64,000 nt of DNA from Tritonibacter multivorans (GTDB taxonomy: Bacteria > Pseudomonadota > Alphaproteobacteria > Rhodobacterales > Rhodobacteraceae). Under the pieces are notes generated by a model. That model was given only the letters and a program-made list of their open reading frames with translations. It had not been told where the DNA came from and did no database searches. Numbering within the stretch: position 1 is the first letter of the stretch; each line of letters begins with the position of its first letter. The DNA is taken from contig NZ_CYSD01000014.1 in NCBI RefSeq assembly GCF_001458415.1, forward strand, positions 62,001 to 126,000. The letters are read 5' to 3'. The translations under genes were made by a program, and so were the position numbers. This document shows positions 53,684 through 61,617 of the stretch, piece by piece.

Positions 53684-56506
53684 TCATTTTCCAACCTTCC
53701 ATGTGAGCGCGTCGGGGGCGGTGGGGACAGGCGATTTTAGCGGGTCGAGGGCCGGTTGGCTCTGCTCCAGATCGTCTGGCGGGGCGGCTTTTTCGATTTT
53801 GACCTTGAGGTCGAACCACGCGGCCTGACCGGTGATCGGGTCGGAGTTTGCCCATCGCAGCCCGTCGCCTTTGGGCGGCAGAAGTTCGTGGATCAGGTGG
53901 TTCAGCAGGAACCCTTTGGTGGCCTCGGGCGCGTCTTCGTCCAGCGCCCAGGCGCCTTTGCGTTTGCCGATCGCGTTCCAGGTCCAGACGGTGTTGTCGT
54001 TGAGTGCGGCCATCTCCATCACCGGGACGGTGATTTCGCCGTGGGGCGAGGTGACGCGGGCCCAGTCGCCGTCGCTGAGGCCATTATCGCGCATCAGTTT
54101 TGTCGGCACGTACAAGGGGTTGCGCCCATGGATCTGCCGCAGCCAGGCGTTCTGGCTGCCCCAGCTGTGATACATGGCCATGGGCCGTTGGGTCAGCGCG
54201 TTGACGGTGAAGCCTTCGTTGCCCTGCTGGTCGGTCTCGTACCAGATTGGCAGCGGCGTCATGGTGTCTTTGATCCGCTGGCGCAGGTGTTCGGGCGGTT
54301 GGCGGTCGCCGTGGCCTTCGGCGGCCAGTTGGAACTTGCGCATGGGTTCGCAGTAGAGCTGGAACAGATAGGGTTGCGGGCTGTCGAACAGGCCCAGATC
54401 CACCGCCCAATCCTGATAGGCGCGGTTCCAGGGTTTGTAATAGGCGCCTTCCTCGGGCACATGGGTCAGGAAGAAGCCGCCATTGTCGATGTACTTGTTG
54501 AGCTGATCGGGGTTCACTGCGCCGCGGCCTACCTTGTCGCCGTCCTCACCCCGGAAGCCCGCCAGCGGGCCAATGCCCGGTTTGCGTTCGTGGTTGACGA
54601 TATAGTCAGCGTAGTCTTTCCACTTGGCGCTGCCGTCCTCATGGGTGAAGCCCGGCAGCTTCATCTTATTGGCAAGCTGCACCAGCACCGACTGGAAGCC
54701 GCGCACGTCACGGTCGGGTTCGACCACCGGCCAGCGGATTGCGTCTGCGGCGCCATCAGCCTCGCAGATCGGGCGGTCAAGGAGCGAGATACAGTCGTGG
54801 CGTTCGAGGTAGGTGGTGTCCGGCAGGATCAGGTCGGCATAGGCCACCATTTCGGAGCTATAGGCGTCGGAGTAGATGATCCGGGGGATCACATATTCCC
54901 CGTCCTCATCCTTGTCGGTCAGCATCTCGATCACGCCGCGCGTGTTCATCGAGGAGTTCCACGACATATTCGCCATATACATAAACAGCGTGTCGATCTT
55001 GTAGGGATCACCGGCGTGGGCGTTGGAGATCACCATATGCATCAGCCCGTGGCTGGACATGGGGTTTTCCCAAGTGAACGCCTTGTCGATGCGGGCAGGG
55101 CTGCCGTCCGTTTTCAGGGCCAGATGTTCGGGGCCGTGGACGAACCCCAGATGCGGCCCGTCGAGCGGTTTGTTGGGGGTGACGCGGCAGTGGGGCGCGG
55201 GGTGGGCCTCGGGCGGTTTGGGGTAGGGCGGTTTGAAGCGGAAGCCACCGGGGACCTCGACCGTGCCGAGGATGATCTGCAGCACATGCAGCGCGCGGCA
55301 GGTTTGGAAGCCATTCGCGTGCGCCGAAACCCCGCGCATGGCGTGCATGGACACGGGCCGGCCGACCATGGATTTATGCACGTCGCCGCGGAAATCGGTC
55401 CATTGCTGATCAAGCTCAAACGCCTCTTCAAACGCGACGCGGGCCAGCTCAGCCGCGATGGCGCGGATGCGGGGGGCGGGGATGCCGCAGCGGTCGGCCA
55501 CGGCTTCGGGGGCGTGCGCGTCCTTCAGGTATTCTTCCGCCATCAGCTGGAAGACCGAGACATGGGTCACGTCGCCCATCTGGAAGGACCCGCCGAGATC
55601 CGGGCGCACGCCTTTCATGTCAAAGGGCGCGAGCTTGCCGGTGGTGCGGTTGATCACCAAGGGCGCACCGGTGTCGTCGCGCAGGAACAACCCGTAATCG
55701 GGGCTTTCCGGGTCCCGGTTCACCAGCACCGGCGCATTGGTGAAGCGCGAGAGATATTCGAGGTCGATTTTCCCCGCCTTCATCAGGCAGTGGATCAGCG
55801 ACAGGATGAACAGACCATCGGTGCCCGGCGTAATGCCGACCCAGTCATCAGCCACCGCGTTATAGCCAGAGCGGATCGGGTTGACGCCAATGACGCGTGC
55901 GCCGCGGGCTTTGATCTTGCCAATGCCCATTTTGATCGGGTTGCTGTCATGGTCTTCGGCGACGCCAAACAGCATGAACAGCTTGGTGTGGTCCCAGTCG
56001 GGCTGGCCGAACTCCCAGAAGGCGCCGCCCATCGTGTAGATGCCGGCGGTTGCCATGTTCACCGAACAGAACCCGCCATGGGCGGCGTAGTTGCAGGTGC
56101 CAAAGTTCTGCGCCCAGAAGCTGGTGAAAGACTGTGATTGGTCACGGCCGGTAAAGAACGCCAGCTTTTCGGGATTGTCCTTGCGGATGGGCTCCAGCCA
56201 GCCGGCGGCGATGTCCAGCGCCTCGTCCCAAGAGATCTCCTCGAACTCTCCGGACCCGCGCGGGCCGACCCGTTTCAGGGGCGCGCGCAGGCGAGAGGGC
56301 GCATTGTGTTGCATGATCCCGGCGGATCCTTTTGCACACAAGACGCCCTTGTTTACGGGATGGTCGCGGTTGCCCTCAATGTAGGCAACCTTGCCGTCCT
56401 TCATATGAACATTGATACCGCATCGGCAGGCACACATGTAACAGGTGGTCTGTCGGATTTCGTCCGAGACCTTGGGGGATGTTTCCACCCGTGGCTGTGT
56501 TGTCAT
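53684..56506 (-). CDS. soeA: Sulfite dehydrogenase molybdopterin subunit
   Basis: A 940-aa DMSO-reductase-family molybdoenzyme. The N-terminal [4Fe-4S] site is C22-x2-C25-x3-C29-x27-C57, followed by the bis-MGD domains (GVLCAKGSAG, GVSAHANG, SWNSSMNTRG). There is no twin-arginine leader, so it works in the cytoplasm, as reported for SoeA. Placed with soeBC behind xsc and two exporters, it most likely oxidises sulfite to sulfate. Related enzymes reduce polysulfide or thiosulfate, but context favours sulfite. Confidence 0.9.
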   Translation of the reverse strand: MTTQPRVETSPKVSDEIRQTTCYMCACRCGINVHMKDGKVAYIEGNRDHPVNKGVLCAKGSAGIMQHNAPSRLRAPLKRVGPRGSGEFEEISWDEALDIAAGWLEPIRKDNPEKLAFFTGRDQSQSFTSFWAQNFGTCNYAAHGGFCSVNMATAGIYTMGGAFWEFGQPDWDHTKLFMLFGVAEDHDSNPIKMGIGKIKARGARVIGVNPIRSGYNAVADDWVGITPGTDGLFILSLIHCLMKAGKIDLEYLSRFTNAPVLVNRDPESPDYGLFLRDDTGAPLVINRTTGKLAPFDMKGVRPDLGGSFQMGDVTHVSVFQLMAEEYLKDAHAPEAVADRCGIPAPRIRAIAAELARVAFEEAFELDQQWTDFRGDVHKSMVGRPVSMHAMRGVSAHANGFQTCRALHVLQIILGTVEVPGGFRFKPPYPKPPEAHPAPHCRVTPNKPLDGPHLGFVHGPEHLALKTDGSPARIDKAFTWENPMSSHGLMHMVISNAHAGDPYKIDTLFMYMANMSWNSSMNTRGVIEMLTDKDEDGEYVIPRIIYSDAYSSEMVAYADLILPDTTYLERHDCISLLDRPICEADGAADAIRWPVVEPDRDVRGFQSVLVQLANKMKLPGFTHEDGSAKWKDYADYIVNHERKPGIGPLAGFRGEDGDKVGRGAVNPDQLNKYIDNGGFFLTHVPEEGAYYKPWNRAYQDWAVDLGLFDSPQPYLFQLYCEPMRKFQLAAEGHGDRQPPEHLRQRIKDTMTPLPIWYETDQQGNEGFTVNALTQRPMAMYHSWGSQNAWLRQIHGRNPLYVPTKLMRDNGLSDGDWARVTSPHGEITVPVMEMAALNDNTVWTWNAIGKRKGAWALDEDAPEATKGFLLNHLIHELLPPKGDGLRWANSDPITGQAAWFDLKVKIEKAAPPDDLEQSQPALDPLKSPVPTAPDALTWKVGK

Positions 56507-56527
56507 GTTTCCTCCCTTGGCGATGGC

Positions 56528-57565
56528 TTAGGTCAAAAGCGAGATCCCTGTCAGAATGAAGCCTGCAATGAACAGGGTCTCGATCACAATAAGTGCGATG
56601 GCGGCGGCCCCGACAGAGAGCACCTGCTTGAGGTTGCTCTTCATGCCGACGGCGGCAATGGCGATCAGCAGGAGCCAACGGGAGGCATCGCTGAGGGTGT
56701 TGGCGAGTGCTTCGGGGATCACACCGAAGGAATTCAGGCCCGCCAGAACAATAAAGGCGATGACAAAGCCGGGCAGCAGCGGTGGCTGTTTGCCGTCGGA
56801 TTTCTCAGACACATAGGCGCGGATCAGAAGCGAGGCGACCAGAACCACCGGGGCCAGCATGGAGACACGGATCAGTTTCACCAGCGTTGCGGTGTCGCCG
56901 GTTTCCTCGGAAATCGAGAAGCCCGCGCCGACAACCTGTGCCACATCGTGGATGGTCCCGCCGAGGAAAACACCCGCCTGAATGTGGTTGAACTCCAGAT
57001 AGTTGGACAGGATCGGATAGGCGATCATGGCAATGGTGGACAGGACGGTCACGCCCATCACGGTAAAGATCAGCCGTTCTTCCGACCGGCCATCGCGCGG
57101 CAGGATGGCGCCAATGGCCATCGCAGCCGAAGCGCCACAGATCGCCACGGACCCGGCGGTCAGCAGGGCAAAGCGCCACTGGTGGCCAAAGAACCGCGCA
57201 ACCAGCAGGCCAAAGCCAATGGTTGCCACAACACCGCCAATGGTCAGCGCGATCAGCGGCAGGCCCAGACCGGCCAGAACCATCATCGACACGCGTACAC
57301 CCAGAAGGGCCACACCCAGACGCAGCAGCGAGCGGGCGGAAAAGGCGACGCCGGGCACGGTTTTGCCCTCTTCCCCCAGAAAGCTGACCGCGATGCCCAA
57401 AAGCAGCGCCAGCAGCATGGCGGGGGTGTCGTAATGTTCCGACAGGAACTTCGCCGAGGCGGCGACAATCACGGAAACGGCGATCCCCGGAAACAGCTCC
57501 TGCGCGCGGGCGTGCAGGGTCTGGACAAAGGGAATGGAGAGGAGCTTGGCGGCGGCTTGGGTCAC
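56528..57565 (-). CDS. YeiH/PSE family putative sulfate or sulfite exporter
   Basis: A 345-aa inner-membrane protein with about ten helices of the UPF0324/YeiH family (FPGIAVSVIVAASAKFLSEHY; GGTIHDVAQVVGAGFSISEE is the family signature). It is annotated as putative sulfate exporter in sulfonate clusters, though transport is not proven for most members. The start is GTG 57565 behind GGAAG. It leads straight into soeA (21-base gap) and follows ackA after 137 bases that contain an inverted repeat. Confidence 0.85.
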   Translation of the reverse strand: MTQAAAKLLSIPFVQTLHARAQELFPGIAVSVIVAASAKFLSEHYDTPAMLLALLLGIAVSFLGEEGKTVPGVAFSARSLLRLGVALLGVRVSMMVLAGLGLPLIALTIGGVVATIGFGLLVARFFGHQWRFALLTAGSVAICGASAAMAIGAILPRDGRSEERLIFTVMGVTVLSTIAMIAYPILSNYLEFNHIQAGVFLGGTIHDVAQVVGAGFSISEETGDTATLVKLIRVSMLAPVVLVASLLIRAYVSEKSDGKQPPLLPGFVIAFIVLAGLNSFGVIPEALANTLSDASRWLLLIAIAAVGMKSNLKQVLSVGAAAIALIVIETLFIAGFILTGISLLT

Positions 57566-57584
57566 GATGGTCTTCCGGGTCTTG

Positions 57585-57603
57585 GACTCAGGAGGAGTGA
57601 GTC
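57585..57603. promoter_or_regulatory. Inverted repeat between ackA and yeiH
   Basis: GACTCA and TGAGTC flank seven bases, 20 bases upstream of the yeiH GTG start, beside an AT-richer stretch (57600-57650). It may mark a second promoter for yeiH-soeABC, separate from the tauR/xsc unit. Confidence 0.4.
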
Positions 57604-57702
57604 AATTGGTGCATCATTTGTGTATCAATTCTGCCCAGGGCTTCAAGGTGAAACAATCGTTCCCAAAAAGCCTCTATCACAGATACGACATTTCGCCGAA
57701 CC

Positions 57703-58884
57703 CTATCCCGGAGGGACCTTTTGCTTGGGGTCGAAAGCGAAGGTTTGCAGTCTTTTCGCGGCATCCAGCGCGATCTGGCGTTCTTCGTCTGCGGGGATAA
57801 TCCAGGCGGCCACGCGGCTTTTGGGGTGGTGCAATTGTGTGGCCTTGGCGGTGTTTGCCTCTGAATCGGGGCGCAGGCCAAGGAAGGACAGCCCGCCCAG
57901 GATTGCGCCGCGCACATAGGCGTCGTTTTCGCCAATGCCGCCGGTGAACACCACCGCGTCCACCCCCCCCATTGCGGCCACCAGACTGCCTGCGTGGCGC
58001 ACCGCCCAGTGGCAGAAATGGTCGATGGCAAACTGTGCCTCAGCCGTGCCGGCCTGTCCCAGCGCGCGCATGTCCGAGAGGCCACCGGACAGGCCCTTGA
58101 GGCCGCTTTGGTTGTTCAGAAGGGTGCGGGTGGCGTCGATGCCGTCTTCTTCGGCCAGACGCAGCACGGCGTTGGCGTCAATCTGGCCCGCGCGGGTGCC
58201 CATGGTCAGCCCTTCCAGCGGCGAATAGCCCATGGTGGTGGCCACGGATCTGCCGTTCAGGATCGCGCAGGCCGAGGCGCCATTGCCAAGGTGGAACGCC
58301 AGCACGCGGGCGGGCAGATTGGTGCCAGTCACGTCCGCCCAACGGCGCATGAGGGCGGCATAAGAGGTGCCATGAAACCCATAGCGGCGGATGCCGCGGG
58401 CGGTCACTTCGGCCGGGACCGCGTAGGTCGTGGCGATATCCGGGTTGGTGGCGTGAAAGGCGGTGTCAAAGCTCGCGAATTGCGCAAGGCCGGGCGCGTG
58501 GCGGCTGATCGCATCAATGCCCGACAGCGCATGCGGGTTGTGCAAAGGTGCGAGTGGCACGGCGGCTTCGATCTGGGCGCGCACATCGGGTGTGATCTCG
58601 CAGGCCTCTTTCAGTGTCGCGCCGCCATGCACCACCCGGTGGGCGGCGGCGGCGAGCTGGTCGCGGTCTATGCCTGCCTCGGCCAGCGCGTCCAGCACCG
58701 CCTCCAAGGCGGTGGCATGGTCGGGCAGCGGGCGGGTGATGTCGTGATCGCCACAGGTCAGCCGGCCTGCATCGGTGCCAATGCCTTCGGCCTGACCGTG
58801 CAGGATCTCGGTCAGGGCGGCATCAAAGACGGCAAATTTCACCGAGGAAGAGCCGGTGTTCAGAACCAGAATGTTTTGGGGCAT
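57703..58884 (-). CDS. ackA: Acetate kinase
   Basis: It converts acetyl phosphate + ADP to acetate + ATP. The 393-aa protein has LNTGSSSVKF (residues 7-16), RVVHGG near 85, and HLGNGASACAI with GRSVATTMGYSPLEGLTMGTR. It overlaps the tauE/safE stop by one base, so it is part of the xsc transcript. In most described xsc clusters phosphate acetyltransferase (pta) takes this place and makes acetyl-CoA; AckA instead gives ATP directly and leaves acetate. Confidence 0.95.
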   Translation of the reverse strand: MPQNILVLNTGSSSVKFAVFDAALTEILHGQAEGIGTDAGRLTCGDHDITRPLPDHATALEAVLDALAEAGIDRDQLAAAAHRVVHGGATLKEACEITPDVRAQIEAAVPLAPLHNPHALSGIDAISRHAPGLAQFASFDTAFHATNPDIATTYAVPAEVTARGIRRYGFHGTSYAALMRRWADVTGTNLPARVLAFHLGNGASACAILNGRSVATTMGYSPLEGLTMGTRAGQIDANAVLRLAEEDGIDATRTLLNNQSGLKGLSGGLSDMRALGQAGTAEAQFAIDHFCHWAVRHAGSLVAAMGGVDAVVFTGGIGENDAYVRGAILGGLSFLGLRPDSEANTAKATQLHHPKSRVAAWIIPADEERQIALDAAKRLQTFAFDPKQKVPPG

Positions 58885-59639
58885 CAGATCAGCCTCGCAA
58901 TGTTCAGGGCCGCCAATGCAGCGAGCATCCAGAGTGTCAGGCGCCGGAACTGCACCGGCGTAATTCGGTCAAACCCAAGCGATCCGACCCAGACCCCAAG
59001 CCCGAGGATCGGGAAGGCCATGAGCGCGGCCTTGGCGGTGTCTGCTCCCACCAGCCCGTGACCGGCCATGATCGGCAAAGACAGGATGTCGAGCCCGGTC
59101 AGAAACACAATCATCGTGGCGCGAAAGGCCGCCGGTCGCATCGACTGGGCGGCCAGCGCGCCTGCGGTGGGAAGGCCGCCGACACCCGCGCCATTGGCGG
59201 CACCGGCCACAATTCCGACGGCAAAATGACCGCGCGGGCCAAGGTCCCGTTCCAACTGCCAGCCCGTCAGCAGGAACAGGCACAGCGTCAGAACAAGACC
59301 GGAAATCATCAGCCGCGCCAGAGAGGGGTCCAGCGCGGCCAGAAACCCCACCGCTGGCCACAGTGCAACAGCGGCGCCAGCCAAAAGCGGGATCGTGCGG
59401 CGCCAGTCCACATGGGGGCGGATGCCGCGGGCTTGAAAGAGGGTCATTGCAATCTCGCAGGCAAAGACCACTGGGATCAATGGCAGCGGATTGGTGACCA
59501 CCGCTGCCATCAGGATAAAGATCGCGGAAAATCCAAAACCGGATAAACCCCGCACCACCGCCGCCAGAAAAAGCGCTGCACAGAGGAAGAGCCCCTGCGC
59601 AGCGGCCAGTTGGAACGGAAGTTCCGGGGAGAAATCCAT
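58884..59639 (-). CDS. TauE/SafE family sulfite exporter
   Basis: A 251-aa inner-membrane protein with about seven to eight helices of the TauE/SafE family (GLSGFGFSAIFILMAAVV; NGAGVGGLPTAGALAAQ is the repeat signature). In sulfonate clusters this family is proposed to export sulfite or sulfoacetate. It starts five bases after xsc and overlaps ackA by one base, so it is expressed with them and would protect the cell from sulfite. Confidence 0.9.
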   Translation of the reverse strand: MDFSPELPFQLAAAQGLFLCAALFLAAVVRGLSGFGFSAIFILMAAVVTNPLPLIPVVFACEIAMTLFQARGIRPHVDWRRTIPLLAGAAVALWPAVGFLAALDPSLARLMISGLVLTLCLFLLTGWQLERDLGPRGHFAVGIVAGAANGAGVGGLPTAGALAAQSMRPAAFRATMIVFLTGLDILSLPIMAGHGLVGADTAKAALMAFPILGLGVWVGSLGFDRITPVQFRRLTLWMLAALAALNIARLI

Positions 59640-59644
59640 ATGGA

Positions 59645-61423
59645 TCAGTCGACCTGCTGGGGACGCATGTCTTCGGCCGAGATGCCAGCAACCGCAACCG
59701 GCTGCTTCATCGCGTCACGGCGGAAGGGTTCGCCCAGTTCCTGGTTGATCATGGCTTCAATCAGGGTGGTGATGCCGTTCTTCTGGTCTTCGACCGCCTG
59801 ATGCAGCGCCGAGGTCAGCTCGTCCATGGTGCGGGCGACAACGCCCTTCAGGCCACAGGCGTTTGCGATGCCCGCATAAGACACCTGCTGGTCGAGTTCG
59901 GTGCCGACGAAGTTGTCGTTGAACCACAGGGTGGAGTTCCGCTTTTCCGCGCCCCACTGATAGTTGCGGAAGACAACCTGCGTCACTGCGGGCCATTCGT
60001 TGCGACCGATGGCGGTCAGTTCGTTCACGGCGATACCAAAGGCACCGTCGCCCGCGAAACCAACAACCGGCACATCGGGGCAGCCGATCTTGGCGCCCAT
60101 GACCGCAGGCAGACCGTAGCCGCAGGGGCCGAACAGGCCGGGGGCGAGGTATTTGCGGCCCTCGTCAAAATCCGGGTAGGCGTTGCCGATGGCGCAGTTG
60201 TTGCCGATGTCCGAAGAGATGATCGCTTCGCGCGGCAGGGCGGATTGGATCGCGCGCCAGGCCATACGGGGGGACATCCAGTCGGGTTTGTCGGCACGGG
60301 CGCGCTGGTTCCAGGTTGTGCCCGGATCGTCGTCCTCGTGGTCCATCGACGCGAGCTGCTGGGCCCAGCGGGATTTCTCTTCGGCGATTTTCGCTTTGCG
60401 TGCTTCGCGGCCTTCGTCACCAGCGGTGTCCGCAAGCTGCGACAGGATCGAGGTGGCGACTTTGGCGGCGTCGCCGACGATGCCAACCGTGACCTTCTTG
60501 GTCAGGCCAATGCGGTCAGGGTTGATGTCGACCTGAATGATCTTGGCGTCTGCGGGCCAGTACTCCATGCCGTAGCCGGGCAGGGTGGAGAAGGGGTTCA
60601 GACGGGTGCCAAGGCAAAGAACAACGTCCGCCTGCTTGATCAGCTCCATACCGGCCTTGGAGCCGTTGTAGCCCAGGGGGCCTGCAAACAGCGGGTGGTT
60701 GCCGGGGAAGGCGTCATTGTGCTGGTAGCCGACGCAGACCGGCGCATCGAGGCGTTCAGCCAGCGCTTTGGACGCGGCGATGCCACCTTTGGACAGGACC
60801 ACGCCTGCGCCGTTCAGGATCACCGGGTTCTTGGCGTCGGACAACAGGGCTGCGGCTTCGGCCAGGGCGGTTTCGCCACCGGAGGGACGTTCGAATTCCA
60901 CGATCGCGGGCAGTTCCACGTCGATCACCTGAGTCCACATGTCACGCGGGATGTTCAGCTGGGCCGGCGCAGAGGCGCGTTTGGCCTGCATGATCACGCG
61001 GTTCAGAACCTCGCAGACGCGGGAAGGGTCGCGGACCTCTTCCTGGTAGGCAACCATGTCCTCAAACAGTTTCATCTGTTCAACTTCCTGGAAGCCACCC
61101 TGACCGATGGTCTTGTTCGCGGCCTGCGGGGTGACCAGCAGCAGCGGGGTGTGGTTCCAGTAGGCGGTTTTCACGGCGGTCACAAAGTTGGTGATGCCGG
61201 GGCCGTTCTGCGCGATCATCATCGACATTTTGCCGGTGGCACGGGTGTAGCCATCGGCCATCATGCCGGCAGAGCCTTCGTGGGCGCAGTCCCAGAAGGT
61301 GATACCTGCCTTGGGGAACAGGTCCGAGATCGGCATCATGGCAGAGCCGATAATCCCAAAGGCATGTTCAATGCCATGCATCTGCAGCGTTTTCACAAAG
61401 GCTTCTTCGGTGGTCATCCGCAT
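59645..61423 (-). CDS. xsc: Sulfoacetaldehyde acetyltransferase
   Basis: Xsc is a ThDP enzyme that desulfonates sulfoacetaldehyde with phosphate to acetyl phosphate + sulfite. The 592-aa protein has the catalytic Glu in CAHEGSAG (E49), the ThDP motif starting GDGAFG (458-463) and ending near RN, and the Xsc-typical stretch NYQWGAEKRNSTLW (487-500). I start at ATG 61423, behind AGGAGAAG. Upstream lie two CTGGC-type direct repeats, probable TauR sites. It heads the xsc-tauE-ackA unit. Confidence 0.96.
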   Translation of the reverse strand: MRMTTEEAFVKTLQMHGIEHAFGIIGSAMMPISDLFPKAGITFWDCAHEGSAGMMADGYTRATGKMSMMIAQNGPGITNFVTAVKTAYWNHTPLLLVTPQAANKTIGQGGFQEVEQMKLFEDMVAYQEEVRDPSRVCEVLNRVIMQAKRASAPAQLNIPRDMWTQVIDVELPAIVEFERPSGGETALAEAAALLSDAKNPVILNGAGVVLSKGGIAASKALAERLDAPVCVGYQHNDAFPGNHPLFAGPLGYNGSKAGMELIKQADVVLCLGTRLNPFSTLPGYGMEYWPADAKIIQVDINPDRIGLTKKVTVGIVGDAAKVATSILSQLADTAGDEGREARKAKIAEEKSRWAQQLASMDHEDDDPGTTWNQRARADKPDWMSPRMAWRAIQSALPREAIISSDIGNNCAIGNAYPDFDEGRKYLAPGLFGPCGYGLPAVMGAKIGCPDVPVVGFAGDGAFGIAVNELTAIGRNEWPAVTQVVFRNYQWGAEKRNSTLWFNDNFVGTELDQQVSYAGIANACGLKGVVARTMDELTSALHQAVEDQKNGITTLIEAMINQELGEPFRRDAMKQPVAVAGISAEDMRPQQVD

Positions 61424-61562
61424 TGGGCTTCTCCTAGTCGTGTGCCGCTGAGGGGGCGGCGTTATGTGTCTGTTTCCCCGAGCCACGCGTTTTCATCGGG
61501 TTCACCGATATGAAGAAACGCCGCAGCTTTTCATCAGCATTAGGGACAGGCAGGGGTGTGGG

Positions 61563-61594
61563 TTAGGGCCAGATCTGGCTCTGCATATAGCCAG
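61563..61594 (-). promoter_or_regulatory. Probable TauR direct repeats upstream of xsc
   Basis: Reading the minus strand, CTGGCTATAT (61594-61585) and CTGGCCCTAA (61572-61563) are direct repeats with starts 22 bp apart, about 140-170 bases upstream of xsc. Phase and core match the pair upstream of tauR and the CTGGAC-type TauR site I recall from Rhodobacter. Confidence 0.6.
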
Positions 61595-61617
61595 TGTGTC
61601 GGGCGGGGCGACTGGCC

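Noticed and set aside
53756-56137. A 793-codon plus-strand reading frame opposite soeA
   Set aside because: It mirrors soeA in a GC-rich gene, is His/Val/Gly-biased, and has no recognisable domain or ribosome site. soeA is clearly the real gene.
59801-61513. A 570-codon plus-strand reading frame opposite xsc
   Set aside because: Antisense shadow; xsc is unambiguous.
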